Below are positions 53,421 through 62,835 of a stretch of 64,000 nt of DNA, piece by piece. Each line of letters begins with the position of its first letter. Position 1 is the first letter of the stretch. The translations under genes and the position numbers were made by a program. The stretch lies in contig NZ_WTYJ01000002.1 of assembly GCF_009827305.1 (NCBI RefSeq), positions 496,001 through 560,000 of the forward strand, written 5' to 3'. This stretch comes from Croceibacterium xixiisoli. Its GTDB lineage: Bacteria; Pseudomonadota; Alphaproteobacteria; Sphingomonadales; Sphingomonadaceae. The notes under the pieces were generated by a model that was given only the letters and a program-made list of their open reading frames with translations, searched no databases and was not told where the DNA came from.

Positions 53421-54251
53421 ATGGCTGGCGCCAAGAACCACGATTATCATATTTTGCCGACCGACATCTGGCCGTTCATCATGTCGATGTCGGCGCTGGT
53501 GTTCACCAGCGGCATGGTGCTGTACATGCACGAAATGCCCTATGGGCACTTCGTCACCGGGCTCGGCGTGGCCGGCCTGATTGCCGCGTTCTTCAGCTGG
53601 TTTTCGAACATCACGAAGGAAGCGCAGGCAGGTGATCATACGCCCGTCGTGCAGCTGCACCTGCGTTATGCGATGATTCTGTTCATCGCGTCGGAAGTGA
53701 TGTTCTTCGTCGGCTGGTTCTGGGCATTCTTCGATTTCGCCCTGTTCCCCAATGCGCTGGAACAATATGCCGATGTCGTCGGCGGCCAGTTCCCGCCCAA
53801 GGCGATCGAAGCGGTCATGGATCCCTTCGGCCTGCCGCTGCTCAACACGCTGATCCTGCTGTGCTCCGGCACCACGCTGACCTGGTCGCACCACTCGCTG
53901 ATCCATGGTGACCGCGATTCGGCCAAGACCGGCCTGTGGCTGACGATCGCACTGGGCGTGCTGTTCAGCTTCATCCAGGCCTATGAATATATGCATGCGC
54001 CGTTCGGCTTCGGTGGCAACACCTACAGCTCGGCCTTCTACATGGCGACCGGCTTCCACGGCTTCCACGTGATCATCGGCACGATCTTCCTGATCGTGTG
54101 CCTGGTCCGCCTGAACAAGGGCCACTTCACCCCGCGTCAGCACTTCGGTTTCGAAGCTGCGGCCTGGTACTGGCACTTCGTCGACGTGGTGTGGCTGTTC
54201 CTCTTCGTGACCGTCTACATCTGGGGCGGTTGGGGCGCGGCGATCCACTGA
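53421..54251 (+). CDS. coxC: Cytochrome c oxidase subunit III
   Basis: 276 residues. Seven transmembrane helices; landmarks YMHAPFGFGGNTYSSAFYM and ATGFHGFHV, and WHFVDVVWLFLF near the C-terminus. Follows ctaG by 64 nt. Confidence 0.96.
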   Translation: MAGAKNHDYHILPTDIWPFIMSMSALVFTSGMVLYMHEMPYGHFVTGLGVAGLIAAFFSWFSNITKEAQAGDHTPVVQLHLRYAMILFIASEVMFFVGWFWAFFDFALFPNALEQYADVVGGQFPPKAIEAVMDPFGLPLLNTLILLCSGTTLTWSHHSLIHGDRDSAKTGLWLTIALGVLFSFIQAYEYMHAPFGFGGNTYSSAFYMATGFHGFHVIIGTIFLIVCLVRLNKGHFTPRQHFGFEAAAWYWHFVDVVWLFLFVTVYIWGGWGAAIH

Positions 54252-54309
54252 TCGCTGGCAGCCCCATCGGCCCGGCCCCGGTCGTGCCGACAGAGTAAGG
54301 TTTAGAGGC

Positions 54310-54337
54310 GGGCGGCTTTCCTCAAAGGAAGCCGCCC
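54310..54337. terminator. Terminator-like hairpin after coxC
   Basis: GGGCGGCTTTCC and GGAAGCCGCCC pair with one bulged base around a TCAAA loop, followed by a weak T-run. Confidence 0.65.
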
Positions 54338-54372
54338 TCTTCATGTGCAGGCCAGCCTGCGGAGCAAGCACA

Positions 54373-54963
54373 ATGCGCCAGCCGCTGAAAATCCCGGTTC
54401 TGCCCACCATCTTCGTGCTGATTGCCGTCGCGATCATGATCGCTCTGGGCGTGTGGCAATTGCAGCGATCGGAGTGGAAGGCGGCGCTGCTGAATCGTTA
54501 CGCCGCCGCGCAGACCCTGCCCCAAGATGCCGCCTGGCCGCGCAATGCGCAGGAACAGGAAGAACGGCTCTACCGTCACACCAGCCTGGCCTGTGTTCGT
54601 GTGCTGGGGTTCGAAGCCATCGCCGGCCGTTCTGCACGGGGGGAAAGCGGTTGGGCGCATGTCGCCCGCTGCCAGCTCCCCAATGGCGCAAAGGCCCCCA
54701 TCGCCTTGGGCTGGTCGCGCGATCCAGCCAGCCCAGAGTGGACGGGGGGCACGGTCGGCGGCTTCATCGCGCCTGCGGGGGAAGAGGTGCGCCTGGTCGC
54801 GGAACCGGCACAGGCCGGGCTCGAACAGCTGGCCCGCCCGGATCCGGCCGATCTGCCGAACAACCACATGTCCTACGCCGTGCAATGGTTCCTGTTCGCG
54901 GTCACCGCGCTGGTCATCTACGCCATCGCCTTGGTGCAGAAGGCGCGCAAGGGCCAGGCATAG
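54373..54963 (+). CDS. SURF1 family protein
   Basis: 196 residues from ATG 54373. N-terminal helix with ALGVWQLQRSEWKAALL and C-terminal NHMSYAVQWFLFAVTAL, the two transmembrane signatures of SURF1. Needed for assembly of the heme a-containing subunit I. Distal gene of the cox cluster. Confidence 0.9.
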   Translation: MRQPLKIPVLPTIFVLIAVAIMIALGVWQLQRSEWKAALLNRYAAAQTLPQDAAWPRNAQEQEERLYRHTSLACVRVLGFEAIAGRSARGESGWAHVARCQLPNGAKAPIALGWSRDPASPEWTGGTVGGFIAPAGEEVRLVAEPAQAGLEQLARPDPADLPNNHMSYAVQWFLFAVTALVIYAIALVQKARKGQA

Positions 54964-54986
54964 ACCGGCCGTCGACCACCGAACCT

Positions 54987-55138
54987 CGTCATGCCGGACT
55001 TGATCCGGCATCCATCCCTCGTCACGCACGGATGGCAAGAAGGCTCGCAACACTGCGCCCCAGCGTCGCTACCCCGGAGATCCTTCGTCTGATCTGCGGC
55101 GATGGCCACATGGATGCCGGATCAACTCCGGCATGACG
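54987..55138. repeat. Inverted pair of 29-bp repeats
   Basis: Copy 1 (54987-55015, starting CGTCATGCCGGACTTGATCC) and copy 2 (55110-55138, opposite strand) are identical except for one base. They bracket 94 bp of non-coding DNA between surf1 and the convergent AHSA1 gene. The element may be a small mobile or REP-type unit, different from the other REP family in the window. Confidence 0.8.
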
Positions 55139-55181
55139 GCGTGAATCGGAGATCAGGCGAAGCGCCAGCGTCTCGGCGGAA

Positions 55182-55664
55182 CTACCGATACATATCCGCG
55201 CGCAGATTGATGCCATGCTCGATCCACACCTTCAGCGCGCACAGCATCTGCGACCAGCCCTGGCAATTGCCATAGGATGATTGCAGCGCACCCTGGGTTT
55301 CGCGCCAGCCTTCTTCGGCGATCTCGACCAGCGTGCGGCCGTCTTCCAGCGGTTTGAACAGCATGGTCACCGTGGTGCGATATTCCACCGGGTTCAGCTC
55401 GCCGCCCTCGACATTGGGCGATTCGCCCTCTGTGGCATCCCATTGCAGCACGATCCGCTCATTGGGCACCACCTCGGTCACAAAGACGGGGAAGGCGCCG
55501 GGAAAATCGTGGAAGTCCCAGCTGACCATGGCGCCCGCTTCCAGCCGGCCCTGCGCGCCGCCGGTGGTGAAATATTGCGACAGCTGGTCGGGATTGGCGA
55601 CCGCTTCGAACACCTGCTCCACCGGGCGGGCGATCCGTGCGGCGACTCTGAACTTCAGTTCCAT
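55182..55664 (-). CDS. AHSA1/SRPBCC-domain protein
   Basis: 160 residues from ATG 55664, with AGGACAGA upstream. AHSA1-like hydrophobic-cavity fold: IARPVEQVFEAVANP and YGNCQGWSQMLCALKVW are family features. These proteins often pair with an ArsR regulator, as here, and bind small hydrophobic ligands. Function unknown. Confidence 0.85.
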   Translation of the reverse strand: MELKFRVAARIARPVEQVFEAVANPDQLSQYFTTGGAQGRLEAGAMVSWDFHDFPGAFPVFVTEVVPNERIVLQWDATEGESPNVEGGELNPVEYRTTVTMLFKPLEDGRTLVEIAEEGWRETQGALQSSYGNCQGWSQMLCALKVWIEHGINLRADMYR

Positions 55665-55706
55665 TCTGTCCTGCTCCTCTGGCCCGTCCTTGAATTGTGC
55701 CAAATT

Positions 55707-55726
55707 ATGTTATAAAAATATAACAT
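55707..55726. promoter_or_regulatory. Perfect palindromic operator overlapping the arsR start
   Basis: ATGTTATA and TATAACAT separated by AAAA form a perfect 8-bp inverted repeat. It spans the putative -10 and covers the first two bases of the regulator's start codon. With a -35 TTGAAT at 55690, transcription would begin at or next to the ATG, giving a leaderless mRNA. Confidence 0.6.
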
Positions 55727-56096
55727 GTCAACGGATGAAGATGATCTGGATCTGGTGTTCCGCGCGCTGGGCAACCGCACCCGCCGCGCGATCTGCGACG
55801 AACTCAGCCTGCGCCCGCTGACGACCGGGCAATTGTGCGCCACGCTGCCTGATCTGGATCGATGTACAGTGATGCAGCATCTCAAGGTGCTTGAACGGGC
55901 GGGGCTGGTGGTGCCGGTGCGCAAGGGGCGCGAACGCTACAATCATCTCGATGCCATGCCGATCCAGGCCATCCACCGCCGCTGGATCGCGCCGCACGCG
56001 CAAGGTGCCGCTGCCGGGCTGCTGCAGCTGAAGGACAGTCTGGAAAATGGCATCCGGGATACGGGTGACCGGGAAATGTCCGTCACCACAGGTTGA
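55725..56096 (+). CDS. ArsR-family transcriptional regulator
   Basis: 123 residues. Winged helix with RALGNRTRRAICDEL and the recognition helix TVMQHLKVLERAGLV. Lacks the metal-binding ELCVC motif, so it is not a metal sensor of the classic type. Divergent from the AHSA1 gene; probably autoregulated through the palindrome over its own start. Confidence 0.88.
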   Translation: MSTDEDDLDLVFRALGNRTRRAICDELSLRPLTTGQLCATLPDLDRCTVMQHLKVLERAGLVVPVRKGRERYNHLDAMPIQAIHRRWIAPHAQGAAAGLLQLKDSLENGIRDTGDREMSVTTG

Positions 56097-56146
56097 GACG
56101 CGCGGAATTCTTGCCCGCCGGGCCAACCGTCGCTAACCGCTGGCAG

Positions 56147-57547
56147 ATGGAATATATCTCCACTCGCGGCGCTGCGCCCGCTCTCGATTTCGAAGCTGTC
56201 ACCCTGGCCGGTCTCGCCTCCGACGGCGGGCTCTATCTGCCGCGCGAATGGCCGCGTTTCAGCGAAGCGGAAATCGCCGCCATGGCAGGCCTGTCCTATG
56301 TGGAACTGGCCGTGCGGGTGATGCAGCCCTTCGTCGGGAGCAGCCTGAGCGAGGCGGAGCTGCGCGAATTGTGCGAAGGCGCCTATGGCCGCTTCGCCCA
56401 TGCCGCCGTCACCCCGCTGCGTCAGTTCGATCAGCAGCAATGGCTGCTCGAACTGTTCCACGGCCCGACGCTGGCGTTCAAGGATGTGGCGTTGCAGTTG
56501 CTCGGCCGGCTGTTCGAAACCTTCCTCGCCCGCCGGGATCAGCGGCTCACGATCGTCGGCGCCACCAGCGGTGATACCGGTTCTGCCGCGATCGACGCCG
56601 TCGCGGGGCGCGACAATGTCGATATCTTCATGCTCCATCCCAGGGGCCGGGTCAGCGATGTGCAGCGTCGGCAGATGACCACGGTGCTGGCGCCCAATGT
56701 CCACAACATCGCCATCGACGGCAGCTTCGATGATGCCCAGGCGATGGTGAAGCGGATGTTCGGGGACAAGGACATGACCGCCCGGTTCCGCATCGGCGCC
56801 GTCAATTCGATCAACTGGGCCCGCCTCATGGCCCAGGTCGTCTATTACTTCGCCGCCGCCCTGCAACTCGGCGCGCCCGAACGTCGCGTGGCCTTTGCCG
56901 TGCCGACCGGCAATTTCGGCGATGTGTTTGCGGGTTATGTCGCCGCCCAAATGGGCCTGCCGATCGAACGGCTGATCGTCGCCACCAACATCAACGATAT
57001 TCTCCACCGCGCGCTGGCCAATGGCGATTATTCGGCCGGCACCGTCACCCCGACGGCGGCCCCTTCGATGGATATCCAGGTCAGTTCGAACTTCGAACGC
57101 CTGCTGTTCGATGTCGGCGGGCGCGACGGGGCGGCCATGGCCCAACAGATGCGCGGTTTCGAAGCCAGCAAGGCGATGCAGCTCACCAATGCGCAGCGCG
57201 AAGGGGCCGCCTCGCTGTTCTCCAGCGCGCGCGCGGATGCCAATGAAACCGCCCGGGCGATGGCTTGGGCGCACGAACATTATGGCGAAGTGATCGATCC
57301 GCACACCGCAATCGGCCTGCACGCCGCACGCGCAGCGGATCTGCCCGCACATGTGCCGGTCGTCACGCTGGCCACCGCGCATCCGGCCAAGTTCCGTGAC
57401 GCGGTGGAACGTGCCACCGGCCTGCGCCCCTCGCTGCCCAATCGGGTCGGCAATCTGATGGAACGCGAAGAACGCTTCGTCGAACTGCCCGGCACCTATG
57501 AAGCCGTCGCCGCCTATGTCGCGGAGCATGCGACGCCGTCAGCATGA
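56147..57547 (+). CDS. thrC: Threonine synthase
   Basis: 466 residues from ATG 56147 (MEYISTRG). PLP-lysine motif LAFKDVALQ and the GATSGDTGSAA loop are intact. Converts O-phosphohomoserine to threonine. Confidence 0.95.
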   Translation: MEYISTRGAAPALDFEAVTLAGLASDGGLYLPREWPRFSEAEIAAMAGLSYVELAVRVMQPFVGSSLSEAELRELCEGAYGRFAHAAVTPLRQFDQQQWLLELFHGPTLAFKDVALQLLGRLFETFLARRDQRLTIVGATSGDTGSAAIDAVAGRDNVDIFMLHPRGRVSDVQRRQMTTVLAPNVHNIAIDGSFDDAQAMVKRMFGDKDMTARFRIGAVNSINWARLMAQVVYYFAAALQLGAPERRVAFAVPTGNFGDVFAGYVAAQMGLPIERLIVATNINDILHRALANGDYSAGTVTPTAAPSMDIQVSSNFERLLFDVGGRDGAAMAQQMRGFEASKAMQLTNAQREGAASLFSSARADANETARAMAWAHEHYGEVIDPHTAIGLHAARAADLPAHVPVVTLATAHPAKFRDAVERATGLRPSLPNRVGNLMEREERFVELPGTYEAVAAYVAEHATPSA

Positions 57548-57572
57548 TGGCGCAACGGCACAGGGGCGCGAT

Positions 57573-58463
57573 ATGGCACGGTTGAGCGCCCAGCCACAGC
57601 TGATGCTCGGCGAAAGCTGGGATGATTACGGCTTGGTGGACAGCGGCGACGGGCGCAAGCTTGAACGCTACGGCCCATATCGCTTCATCCGCCCCGAACC
57701 CCAGGCCTTGTGGCGCCCCCGTCTGGCCGAATGGCGGGCAGATGGCGAATTCGTGCCCGGTTCGGATGAAGACGGCGGCGGGCGCTGGTTGTTCGATCGC
57801 CCCGTTCCGGCCGATGGCTGGCCGCTGGCCTGGCGCGATGTGCGCTTCACCGCGCAATGCACCCCTTTCCGCCACCTCGGCTTCTTCCCGGACATGGCGC
57901 CGGTGTGGGACTGGATGCGCGGCCAACTCGCGCCCGATTCCGCCACGCTCAACCTGTTCGGCTACACCGGCGTCGGTTCGCTGGCGCTCAGCGATCGCGG
58001 CACGGTCACCCATGTCGATGCCAGCAAGAAATCGGTCGCCCAGGCGCGGGTAAATGCCGAAACCTCGGGCATGACCGATCGCCCGGTGCGCTGGCTGATC
58101 GATGACGCCGGCAAGTTCACCGCGCGCGAAGTGCGGCGTCAGAAGCGTTATGACGGGATCATCCTCGATCCGCCCAAATTCGGGCGTGGTCCCGATGGAG
58201 AGGTGTGGCGCCTGGAAGAGGGCCTGCCGCCGCTGATCGCCGATTGCCGCCAATTGCTCGACAGCGACAGCCGCTTCCTGTTCCTGACCGTCTATGCGGT
58301 GCGGATGAGCAGCCTGGCGCTGGCGGGCCTGCTGGCCGAACATTTCGCCGATCTGCCCGGCACCATCGAACATGGCGATCTGGCCGTGCGCGAAGACGGC
58401 CCGGATGGGGAGGCGCGCCTGCTGCCCACCGCGATCTTCGCCCGCTGGCACAACGAGGGTTGA
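57573..58463 (+). CDS. RlmI-like class I SAM-dependent methyltransferase
   Basis: 296 residues from ATG 57573 (AGGGGCG upstream). SAM-binding [14 protein letters not shown] and HVDASKKSV; catalytic [11 protein letters not shown]. Similar to the C-terminal domain of 23S rRNA m5C methyltransferases (RlmI), but the N-terminal PUA domain is not evident. Substrate presumably RNA. Confidence 0.82.
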   Translation: MARLSAQPQLMLGESWDDYGLVDSGDGRKLERYGPYRFIRPEPQALWRPRLAEWRADGEFVPGSDEDGGGRWLFDRPVPADGWPLAWRDVRFTAQCTPFRHLGFFPDMAPVWDWMRGQLAPDSATLNLFGYTGVGSLALSDRGTVTHVDASKKSVAQARVNAETSGMTDRPVRWLIDDAGKFTAREVRRQKRYDGIILDPPKFGRGPDGEVWRLEEGLPPLIADCRQLLDSDSRFLFLTVYAVRMSSLALAGLLAEHFADLPGTIEHGDLAVREDGPDGEARLLPTAIFARWHNEG

Positions 58464-58506
58464 TCCGGCACTCTGGCCACCCCCGGCTTTAACGACGGAG
58501 CACGCC

Positions 58507-59046
58507 ATGATCCGCGAAATACTGAAAATGGGCGATCCCCGGCTGCTGCGCGTGGCGCAGCCGGTGGCGGATATTCATGATCCGGAGCTGCAGATCATGA
58601 TCGCCGACATGTATGAAACCATGCACCACGCCAAGGGCGTGGGCCTGGCCGCCCCGCAGGTAGGCATCGATCTGCGGCTGATGATCTTCGGCTTCAACGC
58701 CAATCCCCGCTATCCCGATATGCCGCCGGTGCCGGTGACGACGCTGATCAACCCGTGGATCGAGATCCTGACCGACGAGACGGAAGAGGGCTGGGAAGGG
58801 TGCCTGTCGGTCCCCGGCATGCGCGGCCTCGTCCCCCGCGCCACCAGCATCCGCTATGGCGGAACGCTGGAAGACGGCAGCCCGATAACGCGGGAGGCAG
58901 AGGGCTTCCACGCGCGGGTGTTCCAGCATGAATTCGATCATCTGAACGGCGTGCTCTATCCCCAGCGCATCACCGACATGACCAAGTTCGGCTTCATCGA
59001 GGCGCTGTTTCCCGATAGCCAACTGGCCGATCTCGAAGGGGATTGA
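58507..59046 (+). CDS. def: Peptide deformylase
   Basis: 179 residues from ATG 58507. [10 protein letters not shown] (44-53), EGCLS with C99, and HEFDH with H141, E142 and H145 bind the metal and catalyse removal of the N-formyl group from new proteins. After it, 59047-59236 contains no supported gene. Confidence 0.96.
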   Translation: MIREILKMGDPRLLRVAQPVADIHDPELQIMIADMYETMHHAKGVGLAAPQVGIDLRLMIFGFNANPRYPDMPPVPVTTLINPWIEILTDETEEGWEGCLSVPGMRGLVPRATSIRYGGTLEDGSPITREAEGFHARVFQHEFDHLNGVLYPQRITDMTKFGFIEALFPDSQLADLEGD

Positions 59047-59236
59047 GCGGAAAAGGCTATCAGCCTGAACGGGCGGGAAGGGGAGACGAGGCGATGATCG
59101 GATTGCGTGCTGTCGAATGCCGCCGCCGGCTGGTCGGTATCGGCAGCAGATTGTTCAGGCATTGCTGATCCCCTGCTTGGGGCGGCTTCCGATCAATCCT
59201 TGAGTATGATCGACCTCGACCGTGCGACAATCCGGA

Positions 59237-60550
59237 TCAACCGTTCGCCATCTGGCTCACCACCCTGATCCCTTCGGCCAGAACATCGGCTTCCGTCGCC
59301 ACCTCCACATCGGGGCGCATCGTCCAGCGGGGTTGATCCCGCACGTCATATACCGGCTCGGCCGAATATTGCGCATCCACCCCGGTGCGGTTCAGCCGCA
59401 GGTCGAACACGGCCGCGCCCAGCGCCATCATCGGGGTGCCGACCACCTTCGCCCGGCCGATCCCGCGCATGCCCATGGGAAAGCCTTCCGCCATGCTCGC
59501 GCTCCAGTAATTGGTCAGCACCACCACCGGCCTGGTATAGGTGAAGGGGCCGGTGGGATCGACATATTCGGTCCAGGCTGCGGTCAGCGCCCGCCGGTCG
59601 CCATCACCGCTGCGCCGGCGCATGCGGGCATAGGGCAGCCGTTCGGTGATGAAACGCCCCATGATCGGGCGCGCGACGGCGGTGTCTCCGCCGCCATTGT
59701 TGCGCACATCGATGATCAGCCCGCGCGTGTCGCGCAGCGCCAGCAGCGCCGCGTCAAATGCCGCCACCACGGCATCGTCGGCAAAACTGCGAATGGCGAT
59801 ATAGCCCAGATTATCATCCAGCCCGCGCCATTCGACATCGGCGGGTGAATCCGCCCCCGCAGCAGGATTACTCAGGGGCAGGTCGACCATCCGGCTCCCC
59901 TGGCCGGGCCGGTGGATCAGCATCTGGCGCGGGCGGGCGCGGTGGCCGGCCAGCACGCAGTTCAGCGCATAATCATTCGCTTCCCGATGCGGCTCGGTCA
60001 GGCAGCGGGGCCGCCTGGCCAGGGTGGCGGTGGCGATACTCACACCATCGACATCCACGATCTCGTCGCCGGGCCGGATGGCGGCGCGGGCGGCGGCGCT
60101 GTCTTCGGCTACGGAGATGATCCGGGCCGAGCCATCGTGCCATTCGCCCATCAGATCAAACAACGGCCAGCGTGGCGCGCCGTCGGCGGTCTGTTTCAGA
60201 TGGGTGTGAATGTCATAGAGTTCGCCCAGCACCGCATGGACCACCCCGGTAAATTCCTCGATCGATTGCGCGGCCAGCGCCTGGGGGCGGTAAAGCGCGC
60301 GGACCTTGTCCCAATCGGTGCGCTTCTCGCCGAAGAAGCAGTAATTGCTCGCCAGCGTGCCCCACAACTCGTCGAAATCATTGGCGGCGGTCACATCGCC
60401 GGGCACCGCGTCCGTTTCAACCGCTGCGGCCAGACGGGGCAGGGCCATGCTGCCTGCCACCGCCAGACCGGCCCAGCCAAGGCCGCCGATCACATCGCGC
60501 CGGGCTATCGGACCAGTGATTAACCCACTGACCGGCCCGCTCATCTTCAC
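59237..60550 (-). CDS. S41-family peptidase (Tat-type signal)
   Basis: 437 residues from ATG 60550, which overlaps the stop of the upstream lipoprotein gene (ATGA). A Tat-like RRDVIGG motif starts the signal peptide. A PDZ-like segment (about 135-215, RPGDEIVDVDGV) precedes the S41 catalytic domain with GLIIDVRNNGGGD and the nucleophile block SASMAEGF. Expected in the periplasm. Pairing with the repeat lipoprotein suggests a shared task, perhaps processing of that protein or of peptides it binds. Confidence 0.82.
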   Translation of the reverse strand: MKMSGPVSGLITGPIARRDVIGGLGWAGLAVAGSMALPRLAAAVETDAVPGDVTAANDFDELWGTLASNYCFFGEKRTDWDKVRALYRPQALAAQSIEEFTGVVHAVLGELYDIHTHLKQTADGAPRWPLFDLMGEWHDGSARIISVAEDSAAARAAIRPGDEIVDVDGVSIATATLARRPRCLTEPHREANDYALNCVLAGHRARPRQMLIHRPGQGSRMVDLPLSNPAAGADSPADVEWRGLDDNLGYIAIRSFADDAVVAAFDAALLALRDTRGLIIDVRNNGGGDTAVARPIMGRFITERLPYARMRRRSGDGDRRALTAAWTEYVDPTGPFTYTRPVVVLTNYWSASMAEGFPMGMRGIGRAKVVGTPMMALGAAVFDLRLNRTGVDAQYSAEPVYDVRDQPRWTMRPDVEVATEADVLAEGIRVVSQMANG

Positions 60551-62247
60551 CGCCCTTCCTGGCCCAGCAGGCCCAGCGGCGGCGGGGCCAGGAACCAGCC
60601 ATTGCCGATCATCGAATCCAGCGGAGTTCGCTCGCCCGGGTTCTGCAGGAAATCGAACAATTCGTCGAAATCGGAACGCTGGTCGCCGGCCATGGCAATC
60701 ACGCAGACATCCTCATTCGCCTGGACACGCAGCATCTGTTTGCGCTCGCCATCGTTCCTGGCCAGCAGGATCGGATCGCGCCCGGCCGGGTCCAGCCCGG
60801 ATTTGCGCAGCGCATCGCCAACCTCGATGATGTTGTTGCCATGCAGGCTCGAAACCCACAACACCACCACCTCTGCACTGCGCAACCGGGACAGCGCATG
60901 GGCCAATCCAGTGGCCGGTACGGTTTCAACACCGGGCAACAGCGATCCTGATCCGCGATCCAGATCGATCAGCACTGCGTTGTCCCGCGCCTGGCAGATG
61001 GGATATTCGGGCTTCAGGCTGAACGCGCTTTCCGTGCTCAGGATCACGGAACTGACGGCCTCGCCCCGTTTGCGCGCATCGGCGCGACGCAAGGCGAAGG
61101 TGACGAAATCGTACCAGTCGCCCGCCGGGCCTTCCATCCGCCTTTGCGGAGACGTCCGCCCTGGCATGGCCAGCGCTGCCGGAACGTCCTGGGATGGGGT
61201 ATCCGCCCGCGCGACCGGGGCCAACTCGCTGCCCGTGGCCGGTACGGCGCTGCCGGACTGATAGGCCGGGTTGGCCACGGTCCTGACCACGCTGCCACCG
61301 ACGGCGGGGGCGGGCATGGCTGAGCCGGTTTCGACCACATCGCTCGGCGGGATGAAGGCGGAATCGACCGTGGTGCTCACCACGCCGCCGTCTGCGCCGG
61401 GTGCAGGAATGGCTGGGCCGGCCGCGGCATGCTTGTTCGGCGGGATGAATGCCGGATTGGCCACTGTGCCCACCACACGGCCATTGGCGGCGGGGGCGGG
61501 GATGGCCGGGCCGGTTTCGGCCACATCGCTCGGCGGGATGAACGCGGGGTTGGCCATGGTACCCACCACGCCGCCTTCCGCGCTGGGGGCAGGGATGGCT
61601 GGGCCAGCTTCGGCTACACCGCTCGGCGGGATCAGGGCCAGATCGCCCATGCTGCTCGCGACGCTGTTTTTGGCGCTCGGTGCGGGAGTTGCCGGGGCGG
61701 TATCATCGCTGCTCGGCAGGGCGAGGGCAGGGCTGACCGTGGTGTCCGCCACGTTGTCGGTAGCGCTCGGAGCGGGAACTGCCGGGGCCGTGTCATCGCG
61801 ACGTGGCGGGGCCAGCGCGGGGCTGACGGTGGTGCTCGCCACGCTGCCGGTCGCGCTCGGCGCAGGAGCCGTTACAGCGGTGTCATCGCGGCTCGGCGTA
61901 ATCAGGGCCGGATTGCCCGTGGTGCTCACCACGCTGTCATCGGCGCTGGCGATGGCGGGTGCGGGGGCGGTGTCGGCATTATCGCCTGGCGGGATCAGGG
62001 CCTGGTCGGCCATGTCTGCCTGCGCCGTCACTGGCGTTGCGGCGTTGCTGCTGGCCAATCCTGCATCGGCAGAGGATGCCGCAGCCACGGTTGGGGCGTA
62101 TCTGTGCTTGCGTTCGGAGACGTAGCTGGCGCCGGTCAGGGCCGGAACGGCCACAGCCATCACGCAGCCGGACAGCAGCGGCAGGCCACCCGCGAGCAAA
62201 CCCAGTCGCATGGCGGTGATCGCCCCGGCCGGCATCTTCCGTGACAT
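60547..62247 (-). CDS. Repeat-containing lipoprotein with C-terminal HAD-like domain
   Basis: 566 residues from ATG 62247; alternatives at 62262 and 62235 differ by a few residues. Lipobox PLLSGC marks a lipid anchor. Roughly eight repeats of 30-31 residues (VVGTMANPAFIPPSD type) follow. The C-terminal about 170 residues look like a HAD phosphatase of the acid-phosphatase/5'-nucleotidase class: VLIDLDRG as motif I and GDQRSDFDELFDF as motif IV. Whether it is catalytic is uncertain. Coupled to an S41 peptidase. Confidence 0.65.
   Translation of the reverse strand: MSRKMPAGAITAMRLGLLAGGLPLLSGCVMAVAVPALTGASYVSERKHRYAPTVAAASSADAGLASSNAATPVTAQADMADQALIPPGDNADTAPAPAIASADDSVVSTTGNPALITPSRDDTAVTAPAPSATGSVASTTVSPALAPPRRDDTAPAVPAPSATDNVADTTVSPALALPSSDDTAPATPAPSAKNSVASSMGDLALIPPSGVAEAGPAIPAPSAEGGVVGTMANPAFIPPSDVAETGPAIPAPAANGRVVGTVANPAFIPPNKHAAAGPAIPAPGADGGVVSTTVDSAFIPPSDVVETGSAMPAPAVGGSVVRTVANPAYQSGSAVPATGSELAPVARADTPSQDVPAALAMPGRTSPQRRMEGPAGDWYDFVTFALRRADARKRGEAVSSVILSTESAFSLKPEYPICQARDNAVLIDLDRGSGSLLPGVETVPATGLAHALSRLRSAEVVVLWVSSLHGNNIIEVGDALRKSGLDPAGRDPILLARNDGERKQMLRVQANEDVCVIAMAGDQRSDFDELFDFLQNPGERTPLDSMIGNGWFLAPPPLGLLGQEGR
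61252..62013 (-). repeat. Minisatellite of 90-93-bp units encoding the lipoprotein repeats
   Basis: The coding region contains about eight diverged units of 30 or 31 codons, rich in Pro, Ala and Thr. Early units contain DDTAPA; later ones contain GPAIPAP, so the array grew in two phases. It has no spacers and is not a CRISPR. Confidence 0.85.
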
Positions 62248-62450
62248 CTGTCTGAATTCCATCCCTGACTGCGGACACTGGCCCGTGTCTTGTTTTTTGC
62301 CTATGCCTGCGCATATCGGGCTCTGCAACCGATCAACCGGACCGGTGCGGGTTCCAGACGAATTTTCCTGATCCGGGCCATTTGCCTTCAACTTGTGGAC
62401 ATTCGCCGGGCGCACTGCCACTGGCGCTGCGATATTCGACGGGAGTTATC

Positions 62451-62822
62451 ATGGCTGACAGCCTGACGCTGGAAATTGCGGACTTCGTGCACATGGTGCA
62501 CACCGGCATTTATTCGGAAGAAACCGGCAAGCCGCAGCCGCTGCGCTTCACCATTCAGGTGACGATGAAGCCGATCGCGCATTACACGGCCGATACGCCG
62601 CTCGATGCCAGCAAGAACTACATGGATCTGAAGTTCGCCGCGTCTGAGGCTCTGCCCGATGGCGTGCACTTCAAACTGATCGAGGCGGTGGCCGATCATG
62701 TGTGCGACACGCTGTTCGCGCAGGATGAACGGGTGGAGGCGGTGACGGTCAAGATTGTCAAGCTGGCGCTGAGCGTGGAACAGGAACTGATCGGCATCAC
62801 CCTGACGCGCGATCGTCGCTGA
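62451..62822 (+). CDS. folB: Dihydroneopterin aldolase-like protein
   Basis: 123 residues from ATG 62451 (GGGAG upstream). FolB fold: GIYSEETGKPQPLRFTIQV and FKLIEAVADHVCD. Catalyses cleavage of dihydroneopterin in folate synthesis. Divergent from the repeat lipoprotein; two genes with moaA downstream. Confidence 0.85.
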   Translation: MADSLTLEIADFVHMVHTGIYSEETGKPQPLRFTIQVTMKPIAHYTADTPLDASKNYMDLKFAASEALPDGVHFKLIEAVADHVCDTLFAQDERVEAVTVKIVKLALSVEQELIGITLTRDRR

Positions 62823-62835
62823 CAGGCTTCACGCG

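Noticed and set aside
59047-59236. Small gene between def and the S41 peptidase
   Set aside because: The only frame with a start, near 59094, has 24 codons and no similarity or conserved context visible.
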